Shown here: positions 1 through 6,086 of the stretch, one piece after another
Layout of the letters: each line of letters begins with the position of its first letter
Position numbering within the stretch: position 1 is the stretch's first letter
DNA from: a bacterium
GTDB taxonomy: Bacteria > CG2-30-53-67 > CG2-30-70-394
Assembly: GCA_024278555.1 (NCBI GenBank)
Contig: JAJRSX010000025.1
Coordinates: 1 to 12,961 of the forward strand
Direction: 5' to 3'
Length of the DNA: 12,961 nucleotides
Translations under genes and position numbers: made by a program
Notes under the pieces: model-generated
Told to the model about the DNA's origin: nothing
The model's input: the letters and a program-made list of their open reading frames with translations, nothing else
Databases searched by the model: none

Positions 1-230
1 CGGCCAAGCCCCCCCTCCCCCCCGCCGCCCTCACCCTCCCCGCCTCGCTCCACGAGCGGCTGATAGCGGCGGCGCGCCTCAACGCCTTCACCGAGATCGA
101 CGCCCTACTCACCGAGGTGGCGGCCACCGGCGACCGCGGCGAGGTCCTCGCCGCCCACCTGCGGACCCTGCTCGATCGCTACGACAGCGACGCCATCCTC
201 ACCACCCTGGAGCGTGTGACCCATGGCTGA
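1..230 (+). CDS. C-terminal fragment of a probable hybrid sensor histidine kinase
   Basis: An open frame enters the window from the left and ends at TGA 228-230, giving about 75 visible residues. It is a Pro/Ala-rich linker (AKPPLPPAALTLPASL) followed by an amphipathic helical segment with a pattern of 'L..L..AA..NAF.EIDALL.E' and then 'LRTLLDRYDSDAILTTLE'. This pattern is common at the extreme C-terminus of hybrid sensor kinases, after their receiver domain. The stop overlaps the start of the next gene by 8 bp (ATG at 223), so the two are translationally coupled and probably act in one pathway: kinase first, response regulator second. No catalytic motif lies inside the window. The kinase assignment therefore rests on tail resemblance and gene context. 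It could instead be the tail of another two-component protein. Confidence 0.6.
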   Translation, partial: AKPPLPPAALTLPASLHERLIAAARLNAFTEIDALLTEVAATGDRGEVLAAHLRTLLDRYDSDAILTTLERVTHG

Positions 231-1395
231 CCCCCCTCCCACGGCGCTGCCCGGCGCCAAGATCCTCATCGTCGACGACACCCCGGCGAACCTCGACCTC
301 CTGCGCGACATCCTCGCCCCGATGGGCTACCGGATCTTCTTCGCCACCGGCGGCGAGCAGGCGGTGCGGGTGGCGACCGATGCCCTCCCCGACCTGATCC
401 TGCTCGATGTGAACATGCCGCAGGTGGACGGCTTCGAGACCTGCACCCGGCTGAAGAGGGTGGAGGGGGTGGCGGAGATCCCGGTGATCTTCGTCACCGC
501 CCGCACCGACGTGGACGACCTCGCCCGCGGCTTCGCGGTCGGCGGGGTCGACTACATCACCAAGCCGATCAAGCAGCCGGAGGTGGAGGCGCGGGTGCGC
601 ACCCACCTGCGAATCCAGGGGCTGATCGCCGAGCTGCGCGAGCTCAACGCCACCAAGGACCGCTTCTTCTCCATCCTCGCCAAGGAGCTGCGGCCGGCGG
701 TCGCCGCCCTCGCCGAGGCGGGGACGACCCTGCACGGGGCCGCCCGCCACGACCACCCGGCGCCGCCGCCGGGGGAGCTCCTGGCAATCACCGACGGCGC
801 CGAGTCGGTCCTCACCCTCATGGAGAACCTCCTCGAGTGGCCGCGGGTGGGGCGGGGGCAGAAGCTCGACCTCTACGACTCCCCGGTCACCGATGCCACC
901 CTGGCGAGCCTCGCCGACGGGCTGCCCGAGCTGCGCTTCCTCTCCCTCGCCGACACCCGGGTGACCGACGCCGGCCTGGCCCACGTGGCGCGCCTCACCG
1001 GCCTGCATGAGCTCCACCTCGACAACACCCCGGTGACCGACACCGGCGTCACCCAGCTCACCCCGCTGACCGACCTGCGCATCCTCGACCTGAAGGGGAC
1101 GCGGGTGACCGACGCCGGCCTGGCGATCGTCCGCTCCTTCCCCCGACTCCAGGCCCTCTACCTCACCCGCGCCCCGATCACCGACGCCGGCCTGGCCCAC
1201 GTGGCGACCCTGGCCGACCTGCGCACCCTGATCCTCTGGGACACCCCGATCACCGACGCGGGGCTCGACCACCTGCGCGGCCTCACCCGCCTCACCGACC
1301 TCATCTTATGGAGCACCCAGGTCACCGACGCCGGCGTCGCCGCCCTCGCCGAGGCCCTACCGGAGTGCGACATCAGCGCCCACATGGCCGGGTAG
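223..1395 (+). CDS. Response regulator with degenerate kinase DHp helix and C-terminal leucine-rich repeats
   Basis: A 390-residue protein in three parts. Residues 13-130 form a CheY-like receiver with the full active site: D18/D19, phospho-acceptor D62 (LLDVNMP), T92 and K114 (KP). Residues 138-212 look like a histidine-kinase dimerisation helix pair: 'LNATKDRFFSILAKELR' matches the usual 'KDKFFSIIAHDLR', but the phospho-accepting His is replaced by K154 (codon AAG 682-684). The second helix ends in 'LMENLLEWPRVGRGQ'. No ATPase domain follows. Residues 213-390 instead carry seven leucine-rich repeats of about 24 residues with the core [VI]TDAGL..L..L..L..L.L. The likely role is a phospho-receiver that signals through an LRR protein-binding surface, with no DNA-binding or enzymatic output visible. 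It starts inside the end of the upstream kinase-like gene, its probable partner. Receiver and LRR calls are firm; the pseudo-kinase origin is inference. Confidence 0.9.
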   Translation: MADPPPTALPGAKILIVDDTPANLDLLRDILAPMGYRIFFATGGEQAVRVATDALPDLILLDVNMPQVDGFETCTRLKRVEGVAEIPVIFVTARTDVDDLARGFAVGGVDYITKPIKQPEVEARVRTHLRIQGLIAELRELNATKDRFFSILAKELRPAVAALAEAGTTLHGAARHDHPAPPPGELLAITDGAESVLTLMENLLEWPRVGRGQKLDLYDSPVTDATLASLADGLPELRFLSLADTRVTDAGLAHVARLTGLHELHLDNTPVTDTGVTQLTPLTDLRILDLKGTRVTDAGLAIVRSFPRLQALYLTRAPITDAGLAHVATLADLRTLILWDTPITDAGLDHLRGLTRLTDLILWSTQVTDAGVAALAEALPECDISAHMAG

Positions 1396-1709
1396 GGGCG
1401 AGCGGACAGCGGACAGCCTTCAGCGGTCAGCTTGCAGGTGACCCGAGGGGTAGCGTCATCGGCGGCGCGAGGGGGGAGCAGGTGGCGGCCTTGAAGGCGG
1501 GACCACGCGAAGAGGCGAGGGCGCGCAGGTCTCATCTCGAACTGCGGACGGCGCATGTGCCACGACTGGGACTCCAGCTTGCCTGGCGGGAATTGGCCAC
1601 GGAATCCACGGAAGCACACGGAAGGGGCGAGAGCGCACCGCGAGGGCAAGAAAACGAGGTGACGCCTACCGTGTTTCGAGGAGGAAAGGGGTCCGGAACT
1701 CTTGCTCAA
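1333..1709 (+). repeat. Segmental duplication, unit 1 (spans the 3' end of the LRR regulator gene)
   Basis: About 377 bp recurring at 1818-2195 in the same orientation with roughly nine bases in ten identical. Unit 1 begins inside the last LRR of the regulator gene, includes its stop codon, and continues through non-coding DNA that ends at GTCCGGAACTCTTGCTCAA. The non-coding part contains a CAGC-rich short periodic tract (about 1403-1435) and a tract with CCACGGAA-type periodicity (1596-1624). Confidence 0.9.
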
Positions 1710-1742
1710 GAAACATTGGGGTCACAAGAAACATTGGGGTCA
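1707..1742 (+). repeat. 18-bp tandem direct repeat at the edge of the palindromic element
   Basis: CAAGAAACATTGGGGTCA occurs twice back to back (1707-1724 and 1725-1742) with no mismatch. The unit includes the terminal GGGGTCA of the adjoining palindrome, so one end of that element has been duplicated. Confidence 0.85.
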
Positions 1743-1814
1743 GGCTTGCAAACTTGCAAGTTTGCCCATTGATGGACAACAGCGAGGTCCAAACTTGCAA
1801 GCCTGACCCCAATT
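1733..1814 (-). mobile_element. Nested-palindrome element (REP/RAYT-like), copy 1, one arm shortened
   Basis: The ends are ATTGGGGTCAGGCTTGCAA on the left and TTGCAAGCCTGACCCCAAT on the right, which are inverted repeats. The left arm also contains the self-complementary 16-mer CAAACTTGCAAGTTTG (1749-1764), while the right arm lacks one 8-bp unit. The unpaired centre (about 1765-1790) is the reverse complement of the centre of copy 2 at 9047-9130, including GGACCTCGCTGTTG. The two copies are therefore one element family in opposite orientations. GGGGTCAG...CTGACCCC termini are known from non-autonomous palindromes associated with REP-associated tyrosine transposases. No transposase is encoded here, so the RAYT link is inference. 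Confidence 0.75.
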
Positions 1815-1817
1815 CCG

Positions 1818-1880
1818 GGCGTCGCCGCCCTCGCCGAGGCCCTACCGGAGTGCGACATCAGCGCCCACATGGCCGAGTGA
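1818..1880 (+). pseudogene. Duplicated 3' tail of the LRR response regulator gene
   Basis: Twenty codons plus a stop (GVAALAEALPECDISAHMAE) repeat the end of the regulator at 223-1395, differing only in the last residue (E for G) and the stop (TGA for TAG). There is no start codon or upstream coding sequence; the reading frame abuts the palindromic element. It is a non-functional gene fragment carried along by the segmental duplication. Confidence 0.85.
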
Positions 1881-2195
1881 GGGGGGGGGCGGACAGCGAT
1901 CAGCCGTCAGCGGTCAGCTTGCAGGGGACCAAGGGAGGCGTCATTGGCGGCGCGAGGGGGGAGTAGGTGGCGGCCCTGAAGGCGGGACCACGCGAAGACG
2001 CGAGGGCACGAAGGTCTCATCTCGAACTACGGACGGCACAAGCGCCAGAACTGGAACTCCATCTTGCCTGGCAGGGAATTGGCCACGGAATCCACGGAAG
2101 GGCACGGAAGGGGCGAGAGCGCACCGCGAGGGCAAGAAAACGAGGTGACGCCTACCGTGTTTCGAGGAGGAAAGGGGTCCGGAACTCTCGCTCAA
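1818..2195 (+). repeat. Segmental duplication, unit 2
   Basis: Second copy of the 1333-1709 segment. The first 58 bases are identical to unit 1. Substitutions and small indels are confined to the part after the stop codon. It begins immediately after the palindromic element and ends at GTCCGGAACTCTCGCTCAA. Confidence 0.9.
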
Positions 2196-2242
2196 CCCAG
2201 CGGAAGCCCCCTACTTCCGTGCCCTTCCGTGGGTTCCGTGGC
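2082..2242. repeat. Long inverted repeat with CCACGGAA-periodic arms
   Basis: The 29-nt arms are at 2082-2110 (begins GCCACGGAATCCACGG) and 2214-2242 (ends CCGTGGGTTCCGTGGC). They are complementary at 28 of 29 positions and the remaining pair is a G-T wobble. The arms are themselves periodic (CCACGGAA / CCACGGAA / GCACGGAA). The loop of about 100 nt includes the end of duplication unit 2. Unit 1 carries only the left arm (1596-1624). A related motif lies at 10142-10161. It resembles the widespread intergenic periodic repeats of proteobacterial genomes; the function is unknown. Confidence 0.75.
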
Positions 2243-2322
2243 TAAAAACCCGCCTTCCAGGCGCGTTGCGGGCCGGTTGGCGGCACCGGTGACGGCAGAC
2301 TGGAGGCGCCCACTATTCGCGT

Positions 2323-2355
2323 CCATTCGCGCCCTATTTGCGGCTTGATCTATGG
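2323..2355 (+). repeat. 33-bp dispersed repeat, copy A
   Basis: This segment (CCATTCGCGCCC...TTGATCTATGG) recurs inverted at 5783-5815 with 29 of 33 positions matching. It lies in the 2246-2448 gap before the toxin-antitoxin operon, which otherwise shows no gene. Confidence 0.7.
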
Positions 2356-2413
2356 ATTGGCCTTCCGGGCCACGTCCCAACTGCGTTGCAGCACTGGTGA
2401 GGCCCTCGTCCCG

Positions 2414-2442
2414 TTGTCATATGTGGCGCTCGTAGCTACATT
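2414..2442 (+). promoter_or_regulatory. Putative sigma-70 promoter of the antitoxin-toxin operon
   Basis: TTGTCA (2414-2419, 5/6 of TTGACA) is followed after 17 bp by TACATT (2437-2442, 4/6 of TATAAT). The -10 box ends six bases before the antitoxin ATG, so transcription would start at or next to the start codon. No Shine-Dalgarno sequence is present (TTCTCTCC precedes the ATG). The 8-bp palindrome GTAGCTAC (2432-2439) overlaps the -10 box and is a candidate operator for autoregulation by the antitoxin. Confidence 0.55.
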
Positions 2443-2448
2443 CTCTCC

Positions 2449-2760
2449 ATGCGTGTGGCCGGTATTCGTGAGGTGAAGAATCAGTTGAGTGCCTTTTTGC
2501 GCCTCGTGCGCGAGGGCGAGACGGTGCTCATCAGCGACCGGGGCAAGGTCGTCGCCCAGCTCCTGCCGCCCCCCGCCTACCCGACCTCACCCTACGAGGG
2601 GGAGGTCGAGGCGCTCCACCGCCTGGCGCGGGCCGGGATTCTCCGCGTCGGCAGCGGTGAGCCCGCCAGCGTCCACGAGCCGCCGGTGGCGCTGCCCGAG
2701 GGGGAGGTCGATCTCGACGCGGTGCTGGACGAGACCCGGAGCGAACGGGGTCTCGGGTGA
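2449..2760 (+). CDS. Phd/YefM-family antitoxin
   Basis: 103 residues. The N-terminal 40 residues have the family pattern 'VAGIREVKNQLSAFLRLVREGETVLISDRGKVVAQLLP': a sheet-helix DNA-binding domain in which 'I.E.K..L..FL..V..GE.V.I.DRGK.VA.L' is diagnostic. The acidic C-terminal part (about 60-103, ending DLDAVLDETRSERGLG) should wrap and inhibit the toxin. It overlaps the PIN toxin gene by four bases (GTGA), the standard translationally coupled arrangement. Antitoxins of this family normally repress their own promoter, alone or with the toxin. The ATG is preceded by no ribosome-binding site but by a well-placed -10 box. The pairing of a Phd-type antitoxin with a VapC-type toxin is known. Confidence 0.88.
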   Translation: MRVAGIREVKNQLSAFLRLVREGETVLISDRGKVVAQLLPPPAYPTSPYEGEVEALHRLARAGILRVGSGEPASVHEPPVALPEGEVDLDAVLDETRSERGLG

Positions 2761-3161
2761 TCTACCTCGACACCAGCGTCTTGCTCCAGCTCTATCTCCG
2801 CCAGCCACGGGCGGAGGAGGCACGAGCGATCCTGGCGACGAACGAGCCCAAGGTCGCCTCCTGGCTCCTCGCCGTGGAGGCGGTGGTGGTCCTGCGTCGC
2901 GCCCTCGGCGACGCGGCGGGTGCACTGCTCACCCGCCTCGACCTGGACCTGAAGGCCCTCTCCCTCGTGGACCGCCTCTCTGAGGTCGCCGAGCGGGTGC
3001 GCCAAGACCCCCGTCTCGCCCACTGCCGCAGCCTCGATGCCCTGCACGTCGCCACCGCCCTCGAGCTTCAGGCGATGGCCGGCCACGCGGTGCGCCTCGC
3101 CACCTTTGACAGCCGCCTCGCCGCGGTGGCACGCGAGGTGGGGCTCACCGTCGTCGGGTGA
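2757..3161 (+). CDS. vapC: PIN-domain ribonuclease toxin (VapC type)
   Basis: 134 residues, a normal length for VapC toxins. It opens with MIYLDTSVLL, and the four acidic metal-binding residues of PIN nucleases are visible: D5, E41 (LLAVEAVVVL), D94 (SLDALHVATA) and D118 (ATFDSR). PIN toxins cleave specific RNAs, often tRNA or rRNA, when the antitoxin is degraded. It starts at GTG 2757, overlapping the antitoxin stop. An ATG is absent at this position and GTG places MIYLDTS correctly at the family N-terminus. It converges on lon with 22 bp between the stops and no clear terminator. All key residues are intact, so the toxin is probably active. Confidence 0.9.
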   Translation: MIYLDTSVLLQLYLRQPRAEEARAILATNEPKVASWLLAVEAVVVLRRALGDAAGALLTRLDLDLKALSLVDRLSEVAERVRQDPRLAHCRSLDALHVATALELQAMAGHAVRLATFDSRLAAVAREVGLTVVG

Positions 3162-3183
3162 GGCGCCCTCCCGGCCGTTGCCC

Positions 3184-5628
3184 CTACCGCCCCCTTTTTG
3201 CCCCGCGCTTGCGCGGCATAAAGGCGATGGCGGCGACCTCCGCGTAGGTGGAGGCGAAGTGGACGGTGAGCCCCTCCGTGATGTGGTCGGGGAGCTCCTC
3301 CACGTCGCCCCGGTTGGCCTCCGGGAGGATGAGCTCGTGGATGCGCACCCGGCGGGCGGCGATCACCTTTTCGCGGATGCCGCCCACCGGCAAGACCTGG
3401 CCGGTGAGGGTGAGCTCGCCGGTCATCGCCAAGGGTCGGGCGATCTTCTTGTTGCGCGCCAGCGACAGGAGCGCCGTGGCCATGGTGACCCCGGCCGAGG
3501 GGCCGTCCTTGGGGGTCGCCCCCTCGGGGACGTGGAGGTGGAGGAAGGCGTCGTCGAAGTAGTCCGCCTCCACCCCGAGGCTCTCGGCGTGGCCGGCGAC
3601 AAAGCTGTAGGCGATCGACGCCGACTCCTGCATCACCTCGCCGAGCTTGCCGGTGAGCTTGAAGCCGCGCTGCTTGCCGTGCACCCGCGCCGCCTCCACA
3701 TCCAGGGTGACCCCGCCCATGGGGGTCCAGGCGAGGCCGGTGACCACGCCGACCCCGCGCTGTGGCTGCTCGGTGTGGAAACGCTGCTTGCCGAGGTAGG
3801 GCTCCAGGCCGCCGCGGGCGATGCGGATCGGCGCCTTGGTGCCGTCCAGCAGCGCCACCACCGCCTTGCGGGCGATGCGGCCGAGCTGCTTCTCCAGGGC
3901 GCGCACCCCGGCCTCGCGGGCGTAGCCGTCGACCAGCTCGCGGAGCGCCGCGTCGGTGATCCGTAGGTCGCCGCGCTTCAGCCCCACCTTCTCCAGGGTG
4001 CGCGGCCAGAGGTGGTTCTTGGCGATCGCTACCTTCTCGCGGGTGATGTAGCCGGCGAGGTGGATCACCTCCATCCGGTCGAGCAGCGGCCGGGGGATGG
4101 TGTCGAGCTGGTTGGCGGTGCAGATGAAGAGCACCTGGGAGAGATCGATGCGGACGTCGAGGTAGTGGTCGAGGAAGTCGCAGTTCTGCTCCGGGTCGAG
4201 GACCTCCAACAGCGCCGAGGCCGGGTCGCCCTGGTAGCTCGCGCCCACCTTGTCGATCTCGTCGAGGACGATCACCGGGTTGGCCACCTCCACCTCCTTC
4301 ATGGCGTGGATCAGCTTGCCCGGCATGGCGCCGATGTAGGTGCGCCGGTGACCCTTGATCTCCGCCTCGTCGCGCATCCCCCCGAGGGAGAAGTGGTACA
4401 TCTTGCGCCCCACCGCCTCGGCCACGGAGCGGGCGATGGAGGTCTTGCCCACCCCCGGCGGCCCCACCAGGAGCAGAATCGAGCCGGCGATCTCCCCCTT
4501 GTGGGCGCCCACCGCGAGGAGCTCGAGGATCCGCTCCTTCACGTCGTCGAGCCCCTCATGGTCGCGGTCGAGGATGGCGCGCGCCTCCTTCAGGTCGAAG
4601 CGATCCTCAGAGGTCACCCCCCACGGGAGCTGGGTGAGCCAGTCGAGGTAGTTGCGGGTGACCCCGTACTCGGGCGAGCCGACGTCGAGGACGGAGAGCT
4701 TCTCCATCTCCTCATCCACCCGCGTCTGCGCCTGCTCCGGCAGGGTGAGACCGTCGAGGCGCTTGCTGAACCGCTCCAGCTCGGCGGTCTTGTCGTCCTT
4801 GGAGATGCCGAGCTCCTTCTGGATCTCCTTGAGCTGCTCCTTGAGGAAGAAGCGGCGCTGCTGCTCGGTCATCTGCTCCTGCACCGAGTCGCGGATCTTG
4901 GCGTGCAGCTTCGCCACCTCCAGCTCCTTTTTGAGCAGGCCGAGGACCCGCTCCATCCGCTCCACCAGGGGGAAGGTCTCCAGAACCGCCTGCAGCTCCT
5001 CCTTGGTGGCGGTGGTGATGGCGGCGGCGAAGTCGGCAAAGGGGCCCGGCTCGCCGAGGCCGAAGCGGCCGAGAAAAAGCTTCAGCTCCTCGCTGTAGAC
5101 CGGATTCAGCGGGATGAGCTCCTTGAGGGTGGTGGAGATCGCCATGCCGTAGGCGCGTAGCTCCTCGTCGCTGGGGGTGGCGATCTCCGGGTACTCGACC
5201 CGCGCCACCAGGGGCAGCTCGGTGGAGAGCCACTCGACGATCCGAAACCGCTCGATCCCCTGGGCAATGAAGCGCACCACCCCCTGGCGCTGCCCCGGCT
5301 CGTGGACCCGTGCCACGCAGCCGACCTCGTAGGCGGTGTCGGTGGAGAGGTCACCGCCCTCCTCGCCACGGGCAAGGAGCAGGCCGGCCATGTGGTGGCC
5401 GGTCTCGCCGATCGCCTCGATCGTCTTCAGCCACCGCTCCCCCTCCAAGAGGATGGGCATCCCCTGACCGGGGAAGAAGGGGCGCTCCCAGACCGGGATG
5501 ATGTGGAGGATCGTCGGCAGGACATCGCCCTGGCGGGCGATCTCGGTGGTGTCGACGCTCTCCTCGAGGGTCTCGCCGGCCGCGTCGGGCTCCTCGGTCG
5601 GGTCCTGCTCGGATGGATCGCGCTCCAT
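3184..5628 (-). CDS. lon: ATP-dependent protease Lon (LonA type)
   Basis: 814 residues; E. coli Lon has 784. Order: an acidic leader (1-35), the N-terminal substrate-recognition domain (about 36-230), a coiled-coil region (about 232-310), the AAA+ module with Walker A GPPGVGKTS (K395) and Walker B VIVLDEID (D456, E457), then the protease domain with catalytic S711 in KDGPSAG and K754 in GGIREKV. It ends in a basic tail (MPRKRGAKRGR). Lon degrades misfolded and regulatory proteins, including many antitoxins, in the cytoplasm. The start at 5628 was chosen because GGAGA lies six bases upstream and the protein then has a normal Lon N-terminus. The frame stays open to 5850, but that extension is low-complexity and unlike Lon. 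The gene stands alone, without clpX or hupB beside it. It is convergent with the toxin gene and divergent from rnfA. Confidence 0.97.
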   Translation of the reverse strand: MERDPSEQDPTEEPDAAGETLEESVDTTEIARQGDVLPTILHIIPVWERPFFPGQGMPILLEGERWLKTIEAIGETGHHMAGLLLARGEEGGDLSTDTAYEVGCVARVHEPGQRQGVVRFIAQGIERFRIVEWLSTELPLVARVEYPEIATPSDEELRAYGMAISTTLKELIPLNPVYSEELKLFLGRFGLGEPGPFADFAAAITTATKEELQAVLETFPLVERMERVLGLLKKELEVAKLHAKIRDSVQEQMTEQQRRFFLKEQLKEIQKELGISKDDKTAELERFSKRLDGLTLPEQAQTRVDEEMEKLSVLDVGSPEYGVTRNYLDWLTQLPWGVTSEDRFDLKEARAILDRDHEGLDDVKERILELLAVGAHKGEIAGSILLLVGPPGVGKTSIARSVAEAVGRKMYHFSLGGMRDEAEIKGHRRTYIGAMPGKLIHAMKEVEVANPVIVLDEIDKVGASYQGDPASALLEVLDPEQNCDFLDHYLDVRIDLSQVLFICTANQLDTIPRPLLDRMEVIHLAGYITREKVAIAKNHLWPRTLEKVGLKRGDLRITDAALRELVDGYAREAGVRALEKQLGRIARKAVVALLDGTKAPIRIARGGLEPYLGKQRFHTEQPQRGVGVVTGLAWTPMGGVTLDVEAARVHGKQRGFKLTGKLGEVMQESASIAYSFVAGHAESLGVEADYFDDAFLHLHVPEGATPKDGPSAGVTMATALLSLARNKKIARPLAMTGELTLTGQVLPVGGIREKVIAARRVRIHELILPEANRGDVEELPDHITEGLTVHFASTYAEVAAIAFMPRKRGAKRGR

Positions 5629-5782
5629 GGCTCGTCTCCGCCTGTGGTGGGTAGTCCCGTTCAGGATGGGGACACAAGGGCGAAGGCGCCACCCCGGGGG
5701 GAGCGGTCCGCGGTCGGCCACCGGCGTGGGTGGCATCTCCAGCGTTGAAGAGCGGGGGGAGGGCGCGGCCCGGCAGGCCGAG

Positions 5783-5815
5783 CCATAGATTGAGCCGCAA
5801 ATGGGGCGCGAACGG
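5783..5815 (-). repeat. 33-bp dispersed repeat, copy B (inverted)
   Basis: The reverse complement of this segment matches 2323-2355 at 29 of 33 positions. It lies upstream of lon, between lon and rnfA. Confidence 0.7.
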
Positions 5816-5880
5816 CTTGCGCGGGGAGCGGGGCGTCGTTGCCGGGCCACCGGATCACCGCCACAGCGTGTTGCTCCGAC

Positions 5881-5900
5881 CTGTCAAACCGGTTTGGCAG
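5881..5900. promoter_or_regulatory. 20-bp near-perfect dyad, candidate operator between lon and rnfA
   Basis: CTGTCAAACCGGTTTGGCAG is self-complementary at nine of ten base pairs, the tenth being T opposite G. It lies 253 bp before the lon start and 187 bp before the rnfA start. Read on the minus strand it contains TTGACA (5887-5882), a perfect -35 hexamer facing lon, but I see no good -10 box at 16-18 bp. The rest of the 5629-6086 gap holds the dispersed repeat at 5783, a GAA-loop mini-hairpin at 5967-5979 and short CTTCCTGG repeats (about 5928-5945). Confidence 0.45.
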
Positions 5901-5966
5901 TCCTATTGCCGCTGCAGCTTTCGAGGTCTTCCTGGCCTTCCTGGTCTTGCCCGGGGGAAGGGGTTT

Positions 5967-5979
5967 TGCCCGAAGGGCA
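5967..5979. repeat. Mini-hairpin with GAA triloop
   Basis: TGCCC-GAA-GGGCA has five-base-pair arms. It is a weaker member of the set of GNA-loop hairpins seen at the right end of the window. Confidence 0.4.
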
Positions 5980-6017
5980 CCGGATGGCGTCGACGATTAC
6001 GGGGCGGCAGCCCCTGA

Positions 6018-6047
6018 TTGAGCAGTGCAGGGGGCGGCGGGTAGACT
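6018..6047 (+). promoter_or_regulatory. Possible weak promoter of rnfA-rnfB
   Basis: TTGAGC (6018-6023) and TAGACT (6042-6047) each match four of six consensus bases and are 18 bp apart, about 40 bp before the rnfA start. The matches are modest, so this is tentative. Confidence 0.3.
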
Positions 6048-6086
6048 GTACGGCCCGTCCCCGTTTGGCTTCCGCGGAGGTACCCC

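Noticed and set aside
199-1272. Long minus-strand open frame opposite the LRR regulator
   Set aside because: It mirrors the plus-strand gene codon by codon, is low-complexity Gly/Glu/Val/Arg-rich and shows no domain. It is a GC-rich shadow.
1308-1772. Possible small genes within the 1396-2448 gap (also 1967-2245 and 2064-2348)
   Set aside because: The frames run through the duplicated repeats, are Arg-rich and low complexity, and the equivalent frames are not preserved between the two repeat units.
1396-2448. CRISPR array
   Set aside because: The repeats are one long duplication plus palindromes; there are no regularly spaced short repeats with unique spacers.
3162-3183. Terminator between the toxin gene and lon
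   Set aside because: The 22 bp spacer has no stem with adequate pairing; the CCGCGC-TT-GCGCGG palindrome nearby (about 3204) lies inside lon coding sequence.
4012-5160. Long plus-strand open frame opposite lon
   Set aside because: Leu/Glu/Val-rich repetitive shadow of the lon coding strand; no recognisable family or ribosome-binding site.
5629-5850. N-terminal extension of Lon
   Set aside because: The extension is Arg/Pro/Ala low-complexity, while 5628 has a good ribosome-binding site and gives the normal Lon N-terminus.
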